This document shows positions 16,920 through 25,463 of a DNA stretch of 64,000 bases, one piece after another (positions within the stretch are counted from its first letter, which is position 1; every line of letters begins with the position of its first letter). Source of the stretch: Streptomyces varsoviensis. Its GTDB lineage: Bacteria > Actinomycetota > Actinomycetes > Streptomycetales > Streptomycetaceae. Made by a program: the position numbers and the translations under genes. The stretch covers positions 558,001 through 622,000 of the forward strand of contig NZ_JOBF01000003.1 in NCBI RefSeq assembly GCF_000718635.1, read 5' to 3'. Under the pieces are notes generated by a model, which did no database searches, had not been told where the DNA came from, and saw nothing but the letters and a program-made list of their open reading frames with translations.

Positions 16920-17849
16920 TCAGCTCCTGGGGGTGGCGCCCGCGGTGGGTTTGGCGGTGACCGTCACCGTCGGCGTGGGCTTGGGGGTGGACTTCGGGGG
17001 CAGCACGGTGTCCCGCGGGTCCTCGCGCGGCGGCTGGACGACGACGCCGACGATGTCGAGCTTGGTGAAGCCGACGAACGGCCGGACCTGGAGGGTGCGG
17101 GTCAGGTCGCCGTGCGAGGGGTCGACGCGGACCACCTCGCCGACCGGGACGCCGGGGACGAAGGGCTTGTCCTTGCTGGAGCCGAAGGTGACGAGGCGGT
17201 CGCCCTTCTTCACGGGGGCCTTGCCGTTGAGGAGTTCGACCTTGAGGGCGCCCTCGCCCTGGCCGCCCGCGAAGCCGATCTCGCCGGTCTTCTCCATCCG
17301 GGTGCCGACCGTGAACTTGGGGTCGCCGGCGAGCAGCACGGTGGCGGTGGTGGGCGAGACGGTGGTGACGCGGCCGACGAGTCCGTCGCCGTTTATGACG
17401 GTCATGTCGCGCGCCAGGCCGTCGTCGGCGCCGGCGTCGATGGTGACGGTCCAGGAGAAGCCCTGGGCGGCTCCTATGGCGATGACCTGGGCGCCCTTGA
17501 TGCCGTACTGGCCGGCGCCGGCGGTCTTGAGGAGCTTGTCGAGTTCGCGGGCGCGGCCTCGGTTGCGGTCGTCGCTGCCGAGCTTCTGCCGCAGGGCGGT
17601 GTTCTCGCGCTCCAGTTCGCTGATCCGGCTGTGCCGGCCGCCGGAGTCGCGGACGGCGGCGACGGCGTCGCCGACGGGGTCGACGGCGGCGGCGACGCCG
17701 CGTTCGACGGGGCCGAAGGCGGATGCGGCGGCCTGGCGCGCGCCGTCGAGCGGGGACTGCTCGCCGCCGCGGATGTCCATCGTGATCAGCGCGAACGCGA
17801 TGGCGACCAGCAGCACCAGTAGCAGCCGGCTCTCTCGTGTGTCCCTCAC
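16920..17849 (-). CDS. mreC: Rod shape-determining protein MreC
   Basis: 309 residues: a short basic N-terminus, one membrane anchor (LLLVLLVAIAFALITMDI), a coiled-coil-like stretch near 70-105 (ISELERENTALRQKL) and the MreC beta-barrel with GLVGRVTTVSPTTATVLL and GDRLVTFGSSKDKPFVPGVPVG. It ends in a Thr/Pro-rich tail. Extracellular scaffold that positions the PBP2/RodA machinery. GTG start; GAAGGG lies about 15 bp upstream, a weak site. It follows mreB after a 224-bp gap, so it may have its own promoter. Confidence 0.96.
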   Translation of the reverse strand: MRDTRESRLLLVLLVAIAFALITMDIRGGEQSPLDGARQAAASAFGPVERGVAAAVDPVGDAVAAVRDSGGRHSRISELERENTALRQKLGSDDRNRGRARELDKLLKTAGAGQYGIKGAQVIAIGAAQGFSWTVTIDAGADDGLARDMTVINGDGLVGRVTTVSPTTATVLLAGDPKFTVGTRMEKTGEIGFAGGQGEGALKVELLNGKAPVKKGDRLVTFGSSKDKPFVPGVPVGEVVRVDPSHGDLTRTLQVRPFVGFTKLDIVGVVVQPPREDPRDTVLPPKSTPKPTPTVTVTAKPTAGATPRS

Positions 17850-18073
17850 GTGCGGCGGCGTGCCCTTCTCGTCGGGCCGGTCGGCTGCGGGCCCGGACCG
17901 GTCATCGGGAGCGTTAGGACCTGTCCTGGGGATCAGGGTCGATCAGGGGGCGCGGTGGCCCTGGTGCCTGTATATCAACGATCCGCCGCGCGGATGGTCG
18001 TCGACCGTGCCGGTGTGCCCCGCCTGGCCGGGTGCGGGCCCGGACGGGCGGGGGCCGTGCCGGCGGTCATCGG

Positions 18074-19105
18074 TCATCTGCGGGGCTGGGCGTCCAGCAC
18101 CTGCTGGAGCGCCTCGAACTCCTCGACGCACTTGCCGGAGCCGAGGGCGACGGAGTCCAGCGGGTCCTCGGCGATGTGGATCGGCATGCCGGTCTCGCGG
18201 CGCAGCCGCTCGTCGAGGCCGCGGAGCAGGGCGCCGCCTCCGGTGAGGACGATGCCGCGGTCCATGACGTCGCCGGACAGCTCCGGGGGGCACTTGTCGA
18301 GGGTGGTCTTGACCGCGTCGACGATGGAGTTGACGGGCTCCTCGATGGCCTTGCGGACCTCGGCGGCGGAGATCACCACGGTCTTGGGGAGGCCGGAGAC
18401 GAGGTCGCGGCCGCGGATCTCGGTGTGCTCGTCCTTGTCGAGGTCGTACGCCGAGCCGATGGTGATCTTGATGCTCTCGGCGGTGCGCTCGCCGAGGAGG
18501 AGGCTGTACTCCTTCTTGATGTGCTGGATGATCGCGTTGTCCAGCTCGTCGCCGGCGACGCGGATGGACTGCGCCGTGACGATTCCGCCGAGCGAGATGA
18601 CGGCGACCTCGGTGGTGCCGCCGCCGATGTCGACGACCATGTTGCCGGTGGCCTCGTGGACGGGGAGGCCGGAGCCGATCGCGGCGGCCATCGGCTCCTC
18701 GATGATGTGCACCTGGCGGGCGCCGGCCTGGGTGGAGGCCTCGATGACGGCGCGGCGCTCGACGCCGGTGATGCCGGAGGGCACGCAGACCACGACGCGG
18801 GGGCGGGCCATCCACCGACGCTTGTGGATCTTGAGGATGAAGTAGCGGAGCATCCGCTCGGTGATCTCGAAGTCCGCGATCACGCCGTCCTTGAGCGGGC
18901 GCACGGCCACGATGTTGCCGGGGGTCCGGCCGATCATCTTCTTGGCCTCGGCGCCGACCGCCAGGATGCCGCCGGTGTTGGTGTTGATGGCGACGACCGA
19001 CGGCTCGTTGAGGACGATGCCGCGGCCTCTGACGTACACCAGCGTGTTGGCGGTCCCGAGGTCGACAGCCATGTCACGGCCGATGAACGACATGTTGTTC
19101 CCCAT
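18074..19105 (-). CDS. mreB: Rod shape-determining protein MreB (bacterial actin)
   Basis: 343-residue actin-fold ATPase forming membrane filaments that organise wall synthesis. Phosphate-1 loop [13 protein letters not shown], phosphate-2 [19 protein letters not shown] and adenosine loop [13 protein letters not shown] are all present. Two in-frame starts are possible: ATG at 19105 with a weak site, or ATG at 19093 (MSFIGRD), which is preceded by GGGGAA at better spacing; the family core begins at the latter. First gene of the mreBCD-mrdA-rodA cluster. Its stop lies in a 7-bp tandem CGGTCAT duplication. Confidence 0.98.
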   Translation of the reverse strand: MGNNMSFIGRDMAVDLGTANTLVYVRGRGIVLNEPSVVAINTNTGGILAVGAEAKKMIGRTPGNIVAVRPLKDGVIADFEITERMLRYFILKIHKRRWMARPRVVVCVPSGITGVERRAVIEASTQAGARQVHIIEEPMAAAIGSGLPVHEATGNMVVDIGGGTTEVAVISLGGIVTAQSIRVAGDELDNAIIQHIKKEYSLLLGERTAESIKITIGSAYDLDKDEHTEIRGRDLVSGLPKTVVISAAEVRKAIEEPVNSIVDAVKTTLDKCPPELSGDVMDRGIVLTGGGALLRGLDERLRRETGMPIHIAEDPLDSVALGSGKCVEEFEALQQVLDAQPRR

Positions 19106-19321
19106 GAGGATACGTCTGGCCTTCCCAGCTGGAGCGATGCTTACTTGAGGGCGGCAGGTTGTGGTGCGCCAGGGGGCGCGGGAGCTTCCATCGTAGTCTC
19201 GCGCGCTCGAACGCGGTGCGAGGGTTCCTCCGCCATTGTCAGCGGAATATGAGCCTGCCCCCGTAATGGGGACGCCGTGTCGGGGTGACGGGTTCCGCCG
19301 TTCGCCGCGGAAAGGACCCCT

Positions 19322-19347
19322 GGGCGACCGACGAGTATCGGTCGCCC
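19322..19347 (-). terminator. ndk terminator hairpin
   Basis: 10-bp perfect stem GGGCGACCGA (19322-19331) with TCGGTCGCCC (19338-19347) and a 6-base loop, about 30 bp past the ndk stop. It separates ndk from mreB. Confidence 0.7.
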
Positions 19348-19378
19348 CTGGTCAGAAAGGTGCGGAGCTGACTAGACG

Positions 19379-19792
19379 TCAGGCGGCGGCCGGAAAGAAA
19401 ATCTTGATTTCGCGCTCCGCGGACTGCTCCGAGTCCGAGGCGTGGATCAAATTCTCCCGCGTGATGGTCCCGAAGTCGCCGCGGATCGAACCGCCCTGAG
19501 CCTTGATCGGGTCCGTCGGCCCGGCCAGCGTCCGCATCCCCTCGATGACCCGCTCGCCCTCGACGATCAGCGCCGCCACCGGGCCGGAGGACATGAAGGC
19601 CAGCAGCGGCTCGTAGAACTCGCGGCCCACGTGCTCGGCGTAGTGCTGCTCCAGGATCGCCCGGTCCAGGGTCCGCAGCTCCAGCGCGCGGATCGTCCAG
19701 CCCGCCTTGCGCTCGATACGGCCGATGATCTCGCCGACGAGCCCGCGCGCGACCGCGTCGGGCTTGAGGAGGACGAGGGTGCGCTGGCTCAC
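19379..19792 (-). CDS. ndk: Nucleoside diphosphate kinase
   Basis: Transfers the gamma-phosphate of ATP to nucleoside diphosphates through a phospho-histidine. The 137-residue protein carries LLKPDAVARGLVGEIIGRIE at the N-terminus and the active-site region GTITRENLIHASDS, in which the conserved His is in NLIHASDS. GTG start with GAAGGAG about 8 bp upstream. Lies downstream of folC and DUF4233 on the same strand, a conserved actinobacterial order; 66 bp separate it from the DUF4233 gene. Confidence 0.98.
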   Translation of the reverse strand: MSQRTLVLLKPDAVARGLVGEIIGRIERKAGWTIRALELRTLDRAILEQHYAEHVGREFYEPLLAFMSSGPVAALIVEGERVIEGMRTLAGPTDPIKAQGGSIRGDFGTITRENLIHASDSEQSAEREIKIFFPAAA

Positions 19793-19858
19793 GGGACGGG
19801 CTCCTTCGGTGCGTATGACAAGAGTGTTCCGAGGCTACAGGGGGAAGGAGCCCTGGTT

Positions 19859-20203
19859 TCACGCAGCGTCAGGCGAGGCCGCCGCGAAGCGGGCCTTCGC
19901 CGCGTCCACCTTCCGGCCGAAGTGGACCGACGCCCACCACAGCGCCCCGAAGGCCGCGCCCAGGATGAACATCATCGGCACCACGAACCCGCTGGCGACC
20001 AGCCCGATCTGGAGCAGCCAGCCGAGCTGTACGCCGCCGGGGCGGCTCAGCATCCCGCACAGCAGCACGCTGAGCACCATCGCGGTGCCGCTGACCGCCC
20101 AGACCGTGCCCGCCGAGAGGTCGCTCGTCTGCATGGCGACCAGCCCGGCGAAGCCGATCACGAAGAATTCACCGATCAGGGTGGACGCGCACAACGTACG
20201 CAT
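19859..20203 (-). CDS. DUF4233 domain-containing membrane protein
   Basis: 114 residues with three to four hydrophobic segments (LIGEFFVIGFAGLVAM; VWAVSGTAMVLSVLLCGML; LLQIGLVASGFVVPMMFILGAAFGALWW) and a short basic C-terminus. DUF4233 proteins are found between folC and ndk in many actinobacteria; function is unknown. Its ATG begins one base after the folC stop (TGAcATG), so it is almost certainly translated with folC. Confidence 0.93.
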   Translation of the reverse strand: MRTLCASTLIGEFFVIGFAGLVAMQTSDLSAGTVWAVSGTAMVLSVLLCGMLSRPGGVQLGWLLQIGLVASGFVVPMMFILGAAFGALWWASVHFGRKVDAAKARFAAASPDAA

Positions 20204-20204
20204 G

Positions 20205-21761
20205 TCAGCCCCTCCCCAGCAGCATCCGCGCCTCGCCTACCGTGATCACGGAACCCGTCACCAGCACCCCGGCGCCGGAGAACTCGCCCTCCTCCTCGGC
20301 CAGGGTGATCGCCGCCTCCAGCGCGTCGTCCAGACGCGGCTCGACCTGCACCCGGTCCGGGCCGAACACCTCGACCGCGACGCCCGCCAGCTCGTCCGCG
20401 TCCATCGCGCGGTGGCTGGAGTTCCGCGTCACCACGACCTCGGTGAAAATCGGCTCGAAAGCCTCCAGCAGGCCCCGTACGTCCTTGCCCTCGCTCGCCC
20501 CGACGACCCCGATCAGCCGGCTGAAGCCGAACGCCTCGGTGACCGCCTCGGCCGCGGCCCGCGCGCCGCCCGGGTTGTGGGCCGCGTCCAGCACCACGGA
20601 CGGGCTGCGCCGCACGACCTCCAGCCGGCCGGGCGAGACGACCGCGGCGAAGGCCGCCCGGATCACGTCGATGTCGAGCGTACGGGCGTGCTCCGAGCCG
20701 ATCCCGAAGAACGCCTCCACGGCCGCGAGCGCCACCGCCGCGTTGTGCGCCTGGTGCGCCCCGTACAGCGGCAGGAAGATGTCCGGGTACTCGCCGCCGA
20801 GCCCGCGCAGCGTCAGGAGCTGCCCGCCGACCGCGACCTCGCGGGAGACCACGCCGAACTCCATGCCTTCGCGGGCCACCGTGGCGTCCACCTCGACGGC
20901 GCGCTTGAGCAGCACCTGGGCGGCGTCCACCGGCTGCTGGGCGAGCACGACCGTGGCGTCCTTCTTGACGATTCCGGCCTTCTCCCCGGCGATCTCGCCG
21001 GGCGTCGAGCCGAGCCGGTCGGTGTGGTCGAGGGAGATGGGGGTGACCACGGCGACCGACCCGTCGACGACGTTGGTCGCGTCCCAGGTGCCGCCCATGC
21101 CGACCTCGACGACGGCGACGTCCACCGGGGCGTCCGCGAACGCCGCGTACGCCATGGCGGTGAGCACCTCGAAGAAGGAGAGGCGGAAGCCCTGCCGGTC
21201 GTCGGTCATCTGGATGTACGGCTCGATGTCGCGGAACGTCTCCACGAACCGCTCGGGCGCGATCGGCGCGCCGTCCAGGCTGATCCGCTCGGTGACCGAC
21301 TGGACGTGCGGGCTCGTGTAGCGGCCCGTACGCAGGTCGAAGCCGCCGAGCAGCGCCTCGATCATGCGGGCGGTGCTGGTCTTGCCGTTGGTGCCGGTGA
21401 TGTGGATCGAGGGGTAGGCGCGCTGCGGCTGCCCCAGGATGTCCATCAGCGCCTCGATGCGCACCAGCGACGGGTCGAGTTTCGTCTCGCCCCAGCGGCC
21501 CGCCAGCTCCGCCTCCACCTCGCGCAGCGCCCGGTCCACCTCGGGGTCGGCCGGCCGGGCGGGCACGCCGTCGCCCTGCGGCGGCCCCGACTGGGCGCGC
21601 AGGGTCCGGCTGCCCGCCTCGATCACGGCCAGGTCGGGGTCGCGGCCGGTCTCCGCGGCCGTGATCTCGTCGAACTCATCGACCGGCCCGGTCTCACCGG
21701 CCGCGTCGAACGGGTCGGGCTCGTCGCTGGGGGCGTCGTCGTTTCGGGGGCGCTCACTCAC
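20205..21761 (-). CDS. folC: Folylpolyglutamate synthase/dihydrofolate synthase
   Basis: 518-residue Mur-ligase-type ATP-dependent enzyme that adds glutamate to folates and, in bifunctional forms, to dihydropteroate. The P-loop is ITGTNGKTSTARM (about 119-131); further family motifs are SPHVQSVTERI, VAVVEVGMGGTWDATNVV and LDAAHNPGGARA. The first about 75 residues are an acidic, disordered extension before the catalytic core, longer than the family average but seen in Streptomyces. GTG start; the site upstream is weak. Confidence 0.96.
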   Translation of the reverse strand: MSERPRNDDAPSDEPDPFDAAGETGPVDEFDEITAAETGRDPDLAVIEAGSRTLRAQSGPPQGDGVPARPADPEVDRALREVEAELAGRWGETKLDPSLVRIEALMDILGQPQRAYPSIHITGTNGKTSTARMIEALLGGFDLRTGRYTSPHVQSVTERISLDGAPIAPERFVETFRDIEPYIQMTDDRQGFRLSFFEVLTAMAYAAFADAPVDVAVVEVGMGGTWDATNVVDGSVAVVTPISLDHTDRLGSTPGEIAGEKAGIVKKDATVVLAQQPVDAAQVLLKRAVEVDATVAREGMEFGVVSREVAVGGQLLTLRGLGGEYPDIFLPLYGAHQAHNAAVALAAVEAFFGIGSEHARTLDIDVIRAAFAAVVSPGRLEVVRRSPSVVLDAAHNPGGARAAAEAVTEAFGFSRLIGVVGASEGKDVRGLLEAFEPIFTEVVVTRNSSHRAMDADELAGVAVEVFGPDRVQVEPRLDDALEAAITLAEEEGEFSGAGVLVTGSVITVGEARMLLGRG

Positions 21762-21798
21762 GCCGCCCAGTCTACGGAGGAGGCGGTGGTGATAGCAG

Positions 21799-23253
21799 TC
21801 AGCCCAGGGCGGCGCGCATCATGGCCTTCGCCACGGGCGCGGCCTGGCCGTTGCCGGAGACCTCGGCCCGCTCCGCGTCGCTGGACTGGACCATGACGGC
21901 GACCGCGACCTGCTTGCCGTGGCCGTCCTGGGCGTACGAGACGAACCAGGCGTACGGCTTGCCGCTGTTGTCCACGCCGTGCTGCGCGGTGCCGGTCTTG
22001 CCGCCCACCGTCAGCCCGTCGATCTTCGCGTTGCTCCCGGTGCCCTTCTCCACGACCGTCCGCATCGCGGACTGGAGCTGGTGGGCGGTGTCCGCGGACA
22101 TCACCCGGCCGTCCTTGTACGTACGGGGCTCGGTGATGTCCAGCGCGCCGGAGCTGCCGTCGGTGGTGCGGTCCACCACGTAGGGGGACATCAGTTTGCC
22201 GTCGTTCGCGATCGCGGAGGTGACCATCGCCATCTGGAGCGGCGTGGCGGTGACATCGAACTGGCCGAAGCCGGAGAGGCCGGTCTGGGCCGCGTTCATC
22301 CCCGAGGGGAAGACGCTCTGGTAGGCCCGCGTCGGAACGTCGATCTTCTTGTCGTTGAACCCGAACCTCTCCGCCTGCTCGCTCAGCCGGTGCTCGCCGA
22401 GGTGGACCGCGATGTTCGCGAAGACGGTGTTGCACGAGTACTGGAGGGCCTGGCGGAGGCTGGCGTTCTCGCAGGGGTCCGCGGCGCTCTCGTTGTGCAC
22501 ATAGGCGTGGGTGCCCGGCAGCAGATAGGGGTCGGGCGTCTTCGTCTTCTCGTCGATGGAGGAGTAGAGGCCGTTCTCCAGCGCCGCCGCGGCCACTACC
22601 AGCTTGAAGGTCGAGCCGGGGGCGAGCGGCTGGCGCAGCGCGCGGTTGACCATCGGCTGCGCGGGGTCCTTCTGGAGCTTCTCCCACGCCTTCTGATCGG
22701 CCGCGGACATCCCCGCGAACGTGCTCGGGTCGTACGAGGGGGTGCTGGCCATGCCGAGGATCTTGCCGGTGGCGGGGTCGAGGGCGACGGCGGCGCCGGT
22801 CTTGTCGCCCAGGGCCCGGTAGGCGGCCTTCTGCACGGCCGGGTCGATGGTGGTGATCACATCTCCGGGCTTCGGGGACTCGCGCAGCAGCGCCTGGCCG
22901 GGGTTCTTCAGCCGGGGGTCCGAGCCGTCGAGCACGGACTGGTCCAGGGCCTCCAGTTGGGTGGCGCCGTAGATCTGGGAGGAGTAGCCCGTCACCGGGG
23001 CGTAGAGCGGCCCGTCCCGGTAGGTGCGCTTGTACTTGAGGTCGCCGTCGGTGGCGGCGGAGCCGGTGACCGGGTCACCGCCGACGACGATGTCGCCGAG
23101 CGGATGCGCGTACTTGGCGATGGACAGCCGCTCGTTGTGCGGATTGTCGTCCAGGCTGCCCGCCCGGGCCGCCTGCACCCAGGTGACCCACACGAGCAGG
23201 CAGAAGACGAGGAACAGGGAGAACACGGCGGTGCGCCGCACTGGCTTGTTCAT
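21799..23253 (-). CDS. PbpA-like penicillin-binding transpeptidase
   Basis: 484 residues: N-terminal membrane anchor (TAVFSLFLVFCLLVWVTWV), a short PBP dimer-like region (GDIVVGGDPVTGS) and a transpeptidase domain with SxxK at Ser214 (APGSTFK), SxN at Ser273 (YSCNT) and KTG at about 419 (GGKTGTAQ). The layout is that of actinobacterial PbpA, a class B PBP without a PASTA tail, which cross-links peptidoglycan. ATG at 23253 is chosen because AAGGAG lies 12 bp upstream; an earlier in-frame GTG would put that site inside the gene. It is divergent from a histidine kinase gene with about 100 bp between them, which suggests co-regulation. Confidence 0.94.
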   Translation of the reverse strand: MNKPVRRTAVFSLFLVFCLLVWVTWVQAARAGSLDDNPHNERLSIAKYAHPLGDIVVGGDPVTGSAATDGDLKYKRTYRDGPLYAPVTGYSSQIYGATQLEALDQSVLDGSDPRLKNPGQALLRESPKPGDVITTIDPAVQKAAYRALGDKTGAAVALDPATGKILGMASTPSYDPSTFAGMSAADQKAWEKLQKDPAQPMVNRALRQPLAPGSTFKLVVAAAALENGLYSSIDEKTKTPDPYLLPGTHAYVHNESAADPCENASLRQALQYSCNTVFANIAVHLGEHRLSEQAERFGFNDKKIDVPTRAYQSVFPSGMNAAQTGLSGFGQFDVTATPLQMAMVTSAIANDGKLMSPYVVDRTTDGSSGALDITEPRTYKDGRVMSADTAHQLQSAMRTVVEKGTGSNAKIDGLTVGGKTGTAQHGVDNSGKPYAWFVSYAQDGHGKQVAVAVMVQSSDAERAEVSGNGQAAPVAKAMMRAALG

Positions 23254-23354
23254 CGGATGGCGCAACTCCTTCACGTACGGACACCCTGAAAACTCCTATT
23301 CCGGGATCATTGGTTCCGCGCGTCCATGAGAGACGGGTGAGAAAGCGGAGGCGG

Positions 23355-24521
23355 GTGAGCGTCGTGGCGTCAGGGGACCGGGACCGGCTTCAGGCGGTCA
23401 TGGAGGCCCTGCCGGAAGCGGCGGTCTTCCAGGGGCTCGGCAGCACGGTCGTCGCGGTCAACCAGCGGTTCGTCGACATATTCGGGCTGGCCGGGATCGA
23501 CACCGCCCCCGGCGCCCCGCTGGCGCCCATCGTCGAGTCCGTGCTGGCCCAGTACGCCGACCCGCCGCACTGGACCGTGGGCGCCGCCGTGGCCAGTGGA
23601 GCCACCGGCACGTTCCGCGTGCACCGGTCCGCCGAGATCCCGCTCGCCGACGGCCGGACCATCCTGCGGACCGTCGAGCCGCTGCGGCTGCGCGGTCAGC
23701 TCCTCGGCTCCCTGTGGACCGCCCGGGACATCACCGAGCACAAGCGCGCCGAACGCGACCTGGAACGGGACAACCGGGCGCTCACCGAGCTGGCCCGGCG
23801 GCGCAACCAGTTCATGGCCTCCGCCTCGCACGAGCTGCGCACCCCGCTGTCCTCCATCATCAGCTTCTGCGAGCTGCTGACGGACCCGTCGGCCGGGAAC
23901 CTCGGCGCCGACCAGCGGATGTTCCTGGACGCCATCCACCGCAACGCCGAGCGGATACGGGGCGTGATCAGCGACCTGCTGGCGGCCACCACCACCCGTT
24001 CGGCCCAGTTGGAGCTGGAGTACGGCGAGGTGCGCGTCGGCCGGATGCTGGAGCACGCCGTACGGGACCACATGCCCGCGGCGGCCGAGGCCGGGGTCTT
24101 CCTCACCCTGGACTGCGCGCCCGGGCCGCCGCTGCGCGGGGACGAGCACCGGCTCCAGCAGGTGGTGGGCAACCTCCTGGAGAACGCCGTGAAGTTCACC
24201 CCGCGCGGCGGAGATGTCGCGGTGAGCGCCGCGCCGCGCGAGGAGCACTGGGAGATCGAGGTCGCCGACACCGGCATCGGCGTCCCCGAGGGGTTCGAGG
24301 AGGAGATCTTCCAGGGCTTCGTACGGGCCCCCAACGCGCTCGACGACCGCTACCCCGGCACGGGGCTCGGCCTCGCGGTCAGCCGCGACACGGTCCAGTT
24401 GCACGGCGGGACCATCGGCGTGGCCTCCGCGGCGGCGGGCGAGGGCGCTTCGGGCCACGGCGCGGTCTTCCGCCTCCGGCTGCCGCTGCCGGCCTCCGAC
24501 GCCGCCCGGGACCCGTCGTGA
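23355..24521 (+). CDS. PAS-containing sensor histidine kinase
   Basis: About 388 residues. An N-terminal PAS-like domain (about 8-130) is followed by HisKA with phospho-acceptor His at about 159 (SASHELRTPLSSI) and an HATPase domain with N-box NLLENAVKF, G1 VADTGIGVPEGF and G2 GTGLGLAVSRDTVQLHGG. There is no membrane segment or signal peptide, so it should sense a cytoplasmic cue. Start is uncertain: GTG codons at 23337, 23355 and 23364 are in frame, with GGAGG just before the second. The stop overlaps the start of the response regulator gene (GTGA). Confidence 0.92.
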   Translation: MSVVASGDRDRLQAVMEALPEAAVFQGLGSTVVAVNQRFVDIFGLAGIDTAPGAPLAPIVESVLAQYADPPHWTVGAAVASGATGTFRVHRSAEIPLADGRTILRTVEPLRLRGQLLGSLWTARDITEHKRAERDLERDNRALTELARRRNQFMASASHELRTPLSSIISFCELLTDPSAGNLGADQRMFLDAIHRNAERIRGVISDLLAATTTRSAQLELEYGEVRVGRMLEHAVRDHMPAAAEAGVFLTLDCAPGPPLRGDEHRLQQVVGNLLENAVKFTPRGGDVAVSAAPREEHWEIEVADTGIGVPEGFEEEIFQGFVRAPNALDDRYPGTGLGLAVSRDTVQLHGGTIGVASAAAGEGASGHGAVFRLRLPLPASDAARDPS

Positions 24522-25303
24522 CGCGCGTACTCGTCGTCGAGGACGACCCCGACCTCGCGCTCGCGCTGCGCGTGCTGCTCACCCGCTCCGGATACGAGGT
24601 GGTGCACGCCGGGGACGGGCGGGAGGGGCTGCGCCGGCTCTTCGCCGACCGGCCCGCGCTGATGGTGCTCGACATCAATCTGCCGCGGCTCGACGGCTGG
24701 CAGGTCCTGGAGCGCACCCGCGACATGGCCGACCTGCCCGTCCTGCTGCTCACGGCGCGCGGCGCGGAGTCGGACCGGGTGCGCGGGCTGCGGGCCGGGG
24801 CGGACGACTACCTGCCCAAGCCGTTCGGGAACGAGGAGTTCCTGGCGCGCGTCGAGGCGCTGCTGCGGCGGGCGGGACCGGCCCAGTGGGCGGTGGCCGA
24901 CGGGGCGCCGGGGCTCCATCTGGTGCCCGAGCGGCGCTCGGCCCTCTGGCAGGGGCACGAGGTGCGGCTGAGCGGCATCGAGTACCGGCTGCTCCAGACC
25001 CTCGTCCGCAACCGGGGCCGGGTGGTGACCACCGAGCAGTTGCTGGCCCGGGTGTGGGGCGACCCGGAGGGGGTGGGCGCGGAGCGGGTGAAGTTCGCGG
25101 TGCTGCGGGTGCGCCGCAAGCTGCGGCAGGCCGCCGGGGACGAGGTCGCCGATCCGCTGGAGTCCGTACGCGGCATGGGGTACCGCTACCGGGCGCCCGA
25201 GGAGGCGGGGCCCGCCGGCCGGGAAGAGGAGGCGGGACCGACTGGCCGGGGCGGGGAGGCGGGGCCGACCGGCCGGGACGGGGAGGCGGGGCCGACCGGC
25301 TAG
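24518..25303 (+). CDS. OmpR/PhoB-family response regulator
   Basis: 261 residues. Receiver domain: acidic pair in LVVEDDPD, phospho-acceptor Asp52 (VLDINLP), Thr79 (LLTARG), Lys101 (DYLPKPF). A winged-helix DNA-binding domain follows at about 125-225 (LSGIEYRLLQTLVRNRGRVVT, RVKFAVLRVRRKL, SVRGMGYRYR). The GTG start overlaps the kinase stop by four bases, so the pair is co-translated. After the wing, the last about 34 residues are four copies of a nonapeptide like EAGPTGRGG encoded by a 27-bp tandem repeat, an addition that is not part of the family fold. Confidence 0.95.
   Translation: MTRVLVVEDDPDLALALRVLLTRSGYEVVHAGDGREGLRRLFADRPALMVLDINLPRLDGWQVLERTRDMADLPVLLLTARGAESDRVRGLRAGADDYLPKPFGNEEFLARVEALLRRAGPAQWAVADGAPGLHLVPERRSALWQGHEVRLSGIEYRLLQTLVRNRGRVVTTEQLLARVWGDPEGVGAERVKFAVLRVRRKLRQAAGDEVADPLESVRGMGYRYRAPEEAGPAGREEEAGPTGRGGEAGPTGRDGEAGPTG
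25201..25303. repeat. 27-bp in-frame tandem repeat at the regulator 3' end
   Basis: Units beginning GGAGGCGGG start at 25201, 25228, 25255 and 25282, an exact 27-bp period; the last unit is cut by the TAG stop at 25301-25303. Because 27 is a multiple of three it adds nine residues per copy. Confidence 0.9.
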
Positions 25304-25463
25304 AGCCAGGGGGACGCTGGTCCCTGAGCCGCACGGGCCGAAAGTCCCCCATTCCCGCTTTTCGGACAACAGCAACCAAAGGACAACGGAACACCACCCG
25401 GACGGGCAACCGACGGACCGCACACTCGCGTGCTGTAGCCGCCTGCCAGCTCCTGGAGCCCCC

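Noticed and set aside
17850..18073. A small gene between mreB and mreC
   Set aside because: No frame of useful length with a start and binding site. The stretch looks like leader or promoter for mreC.
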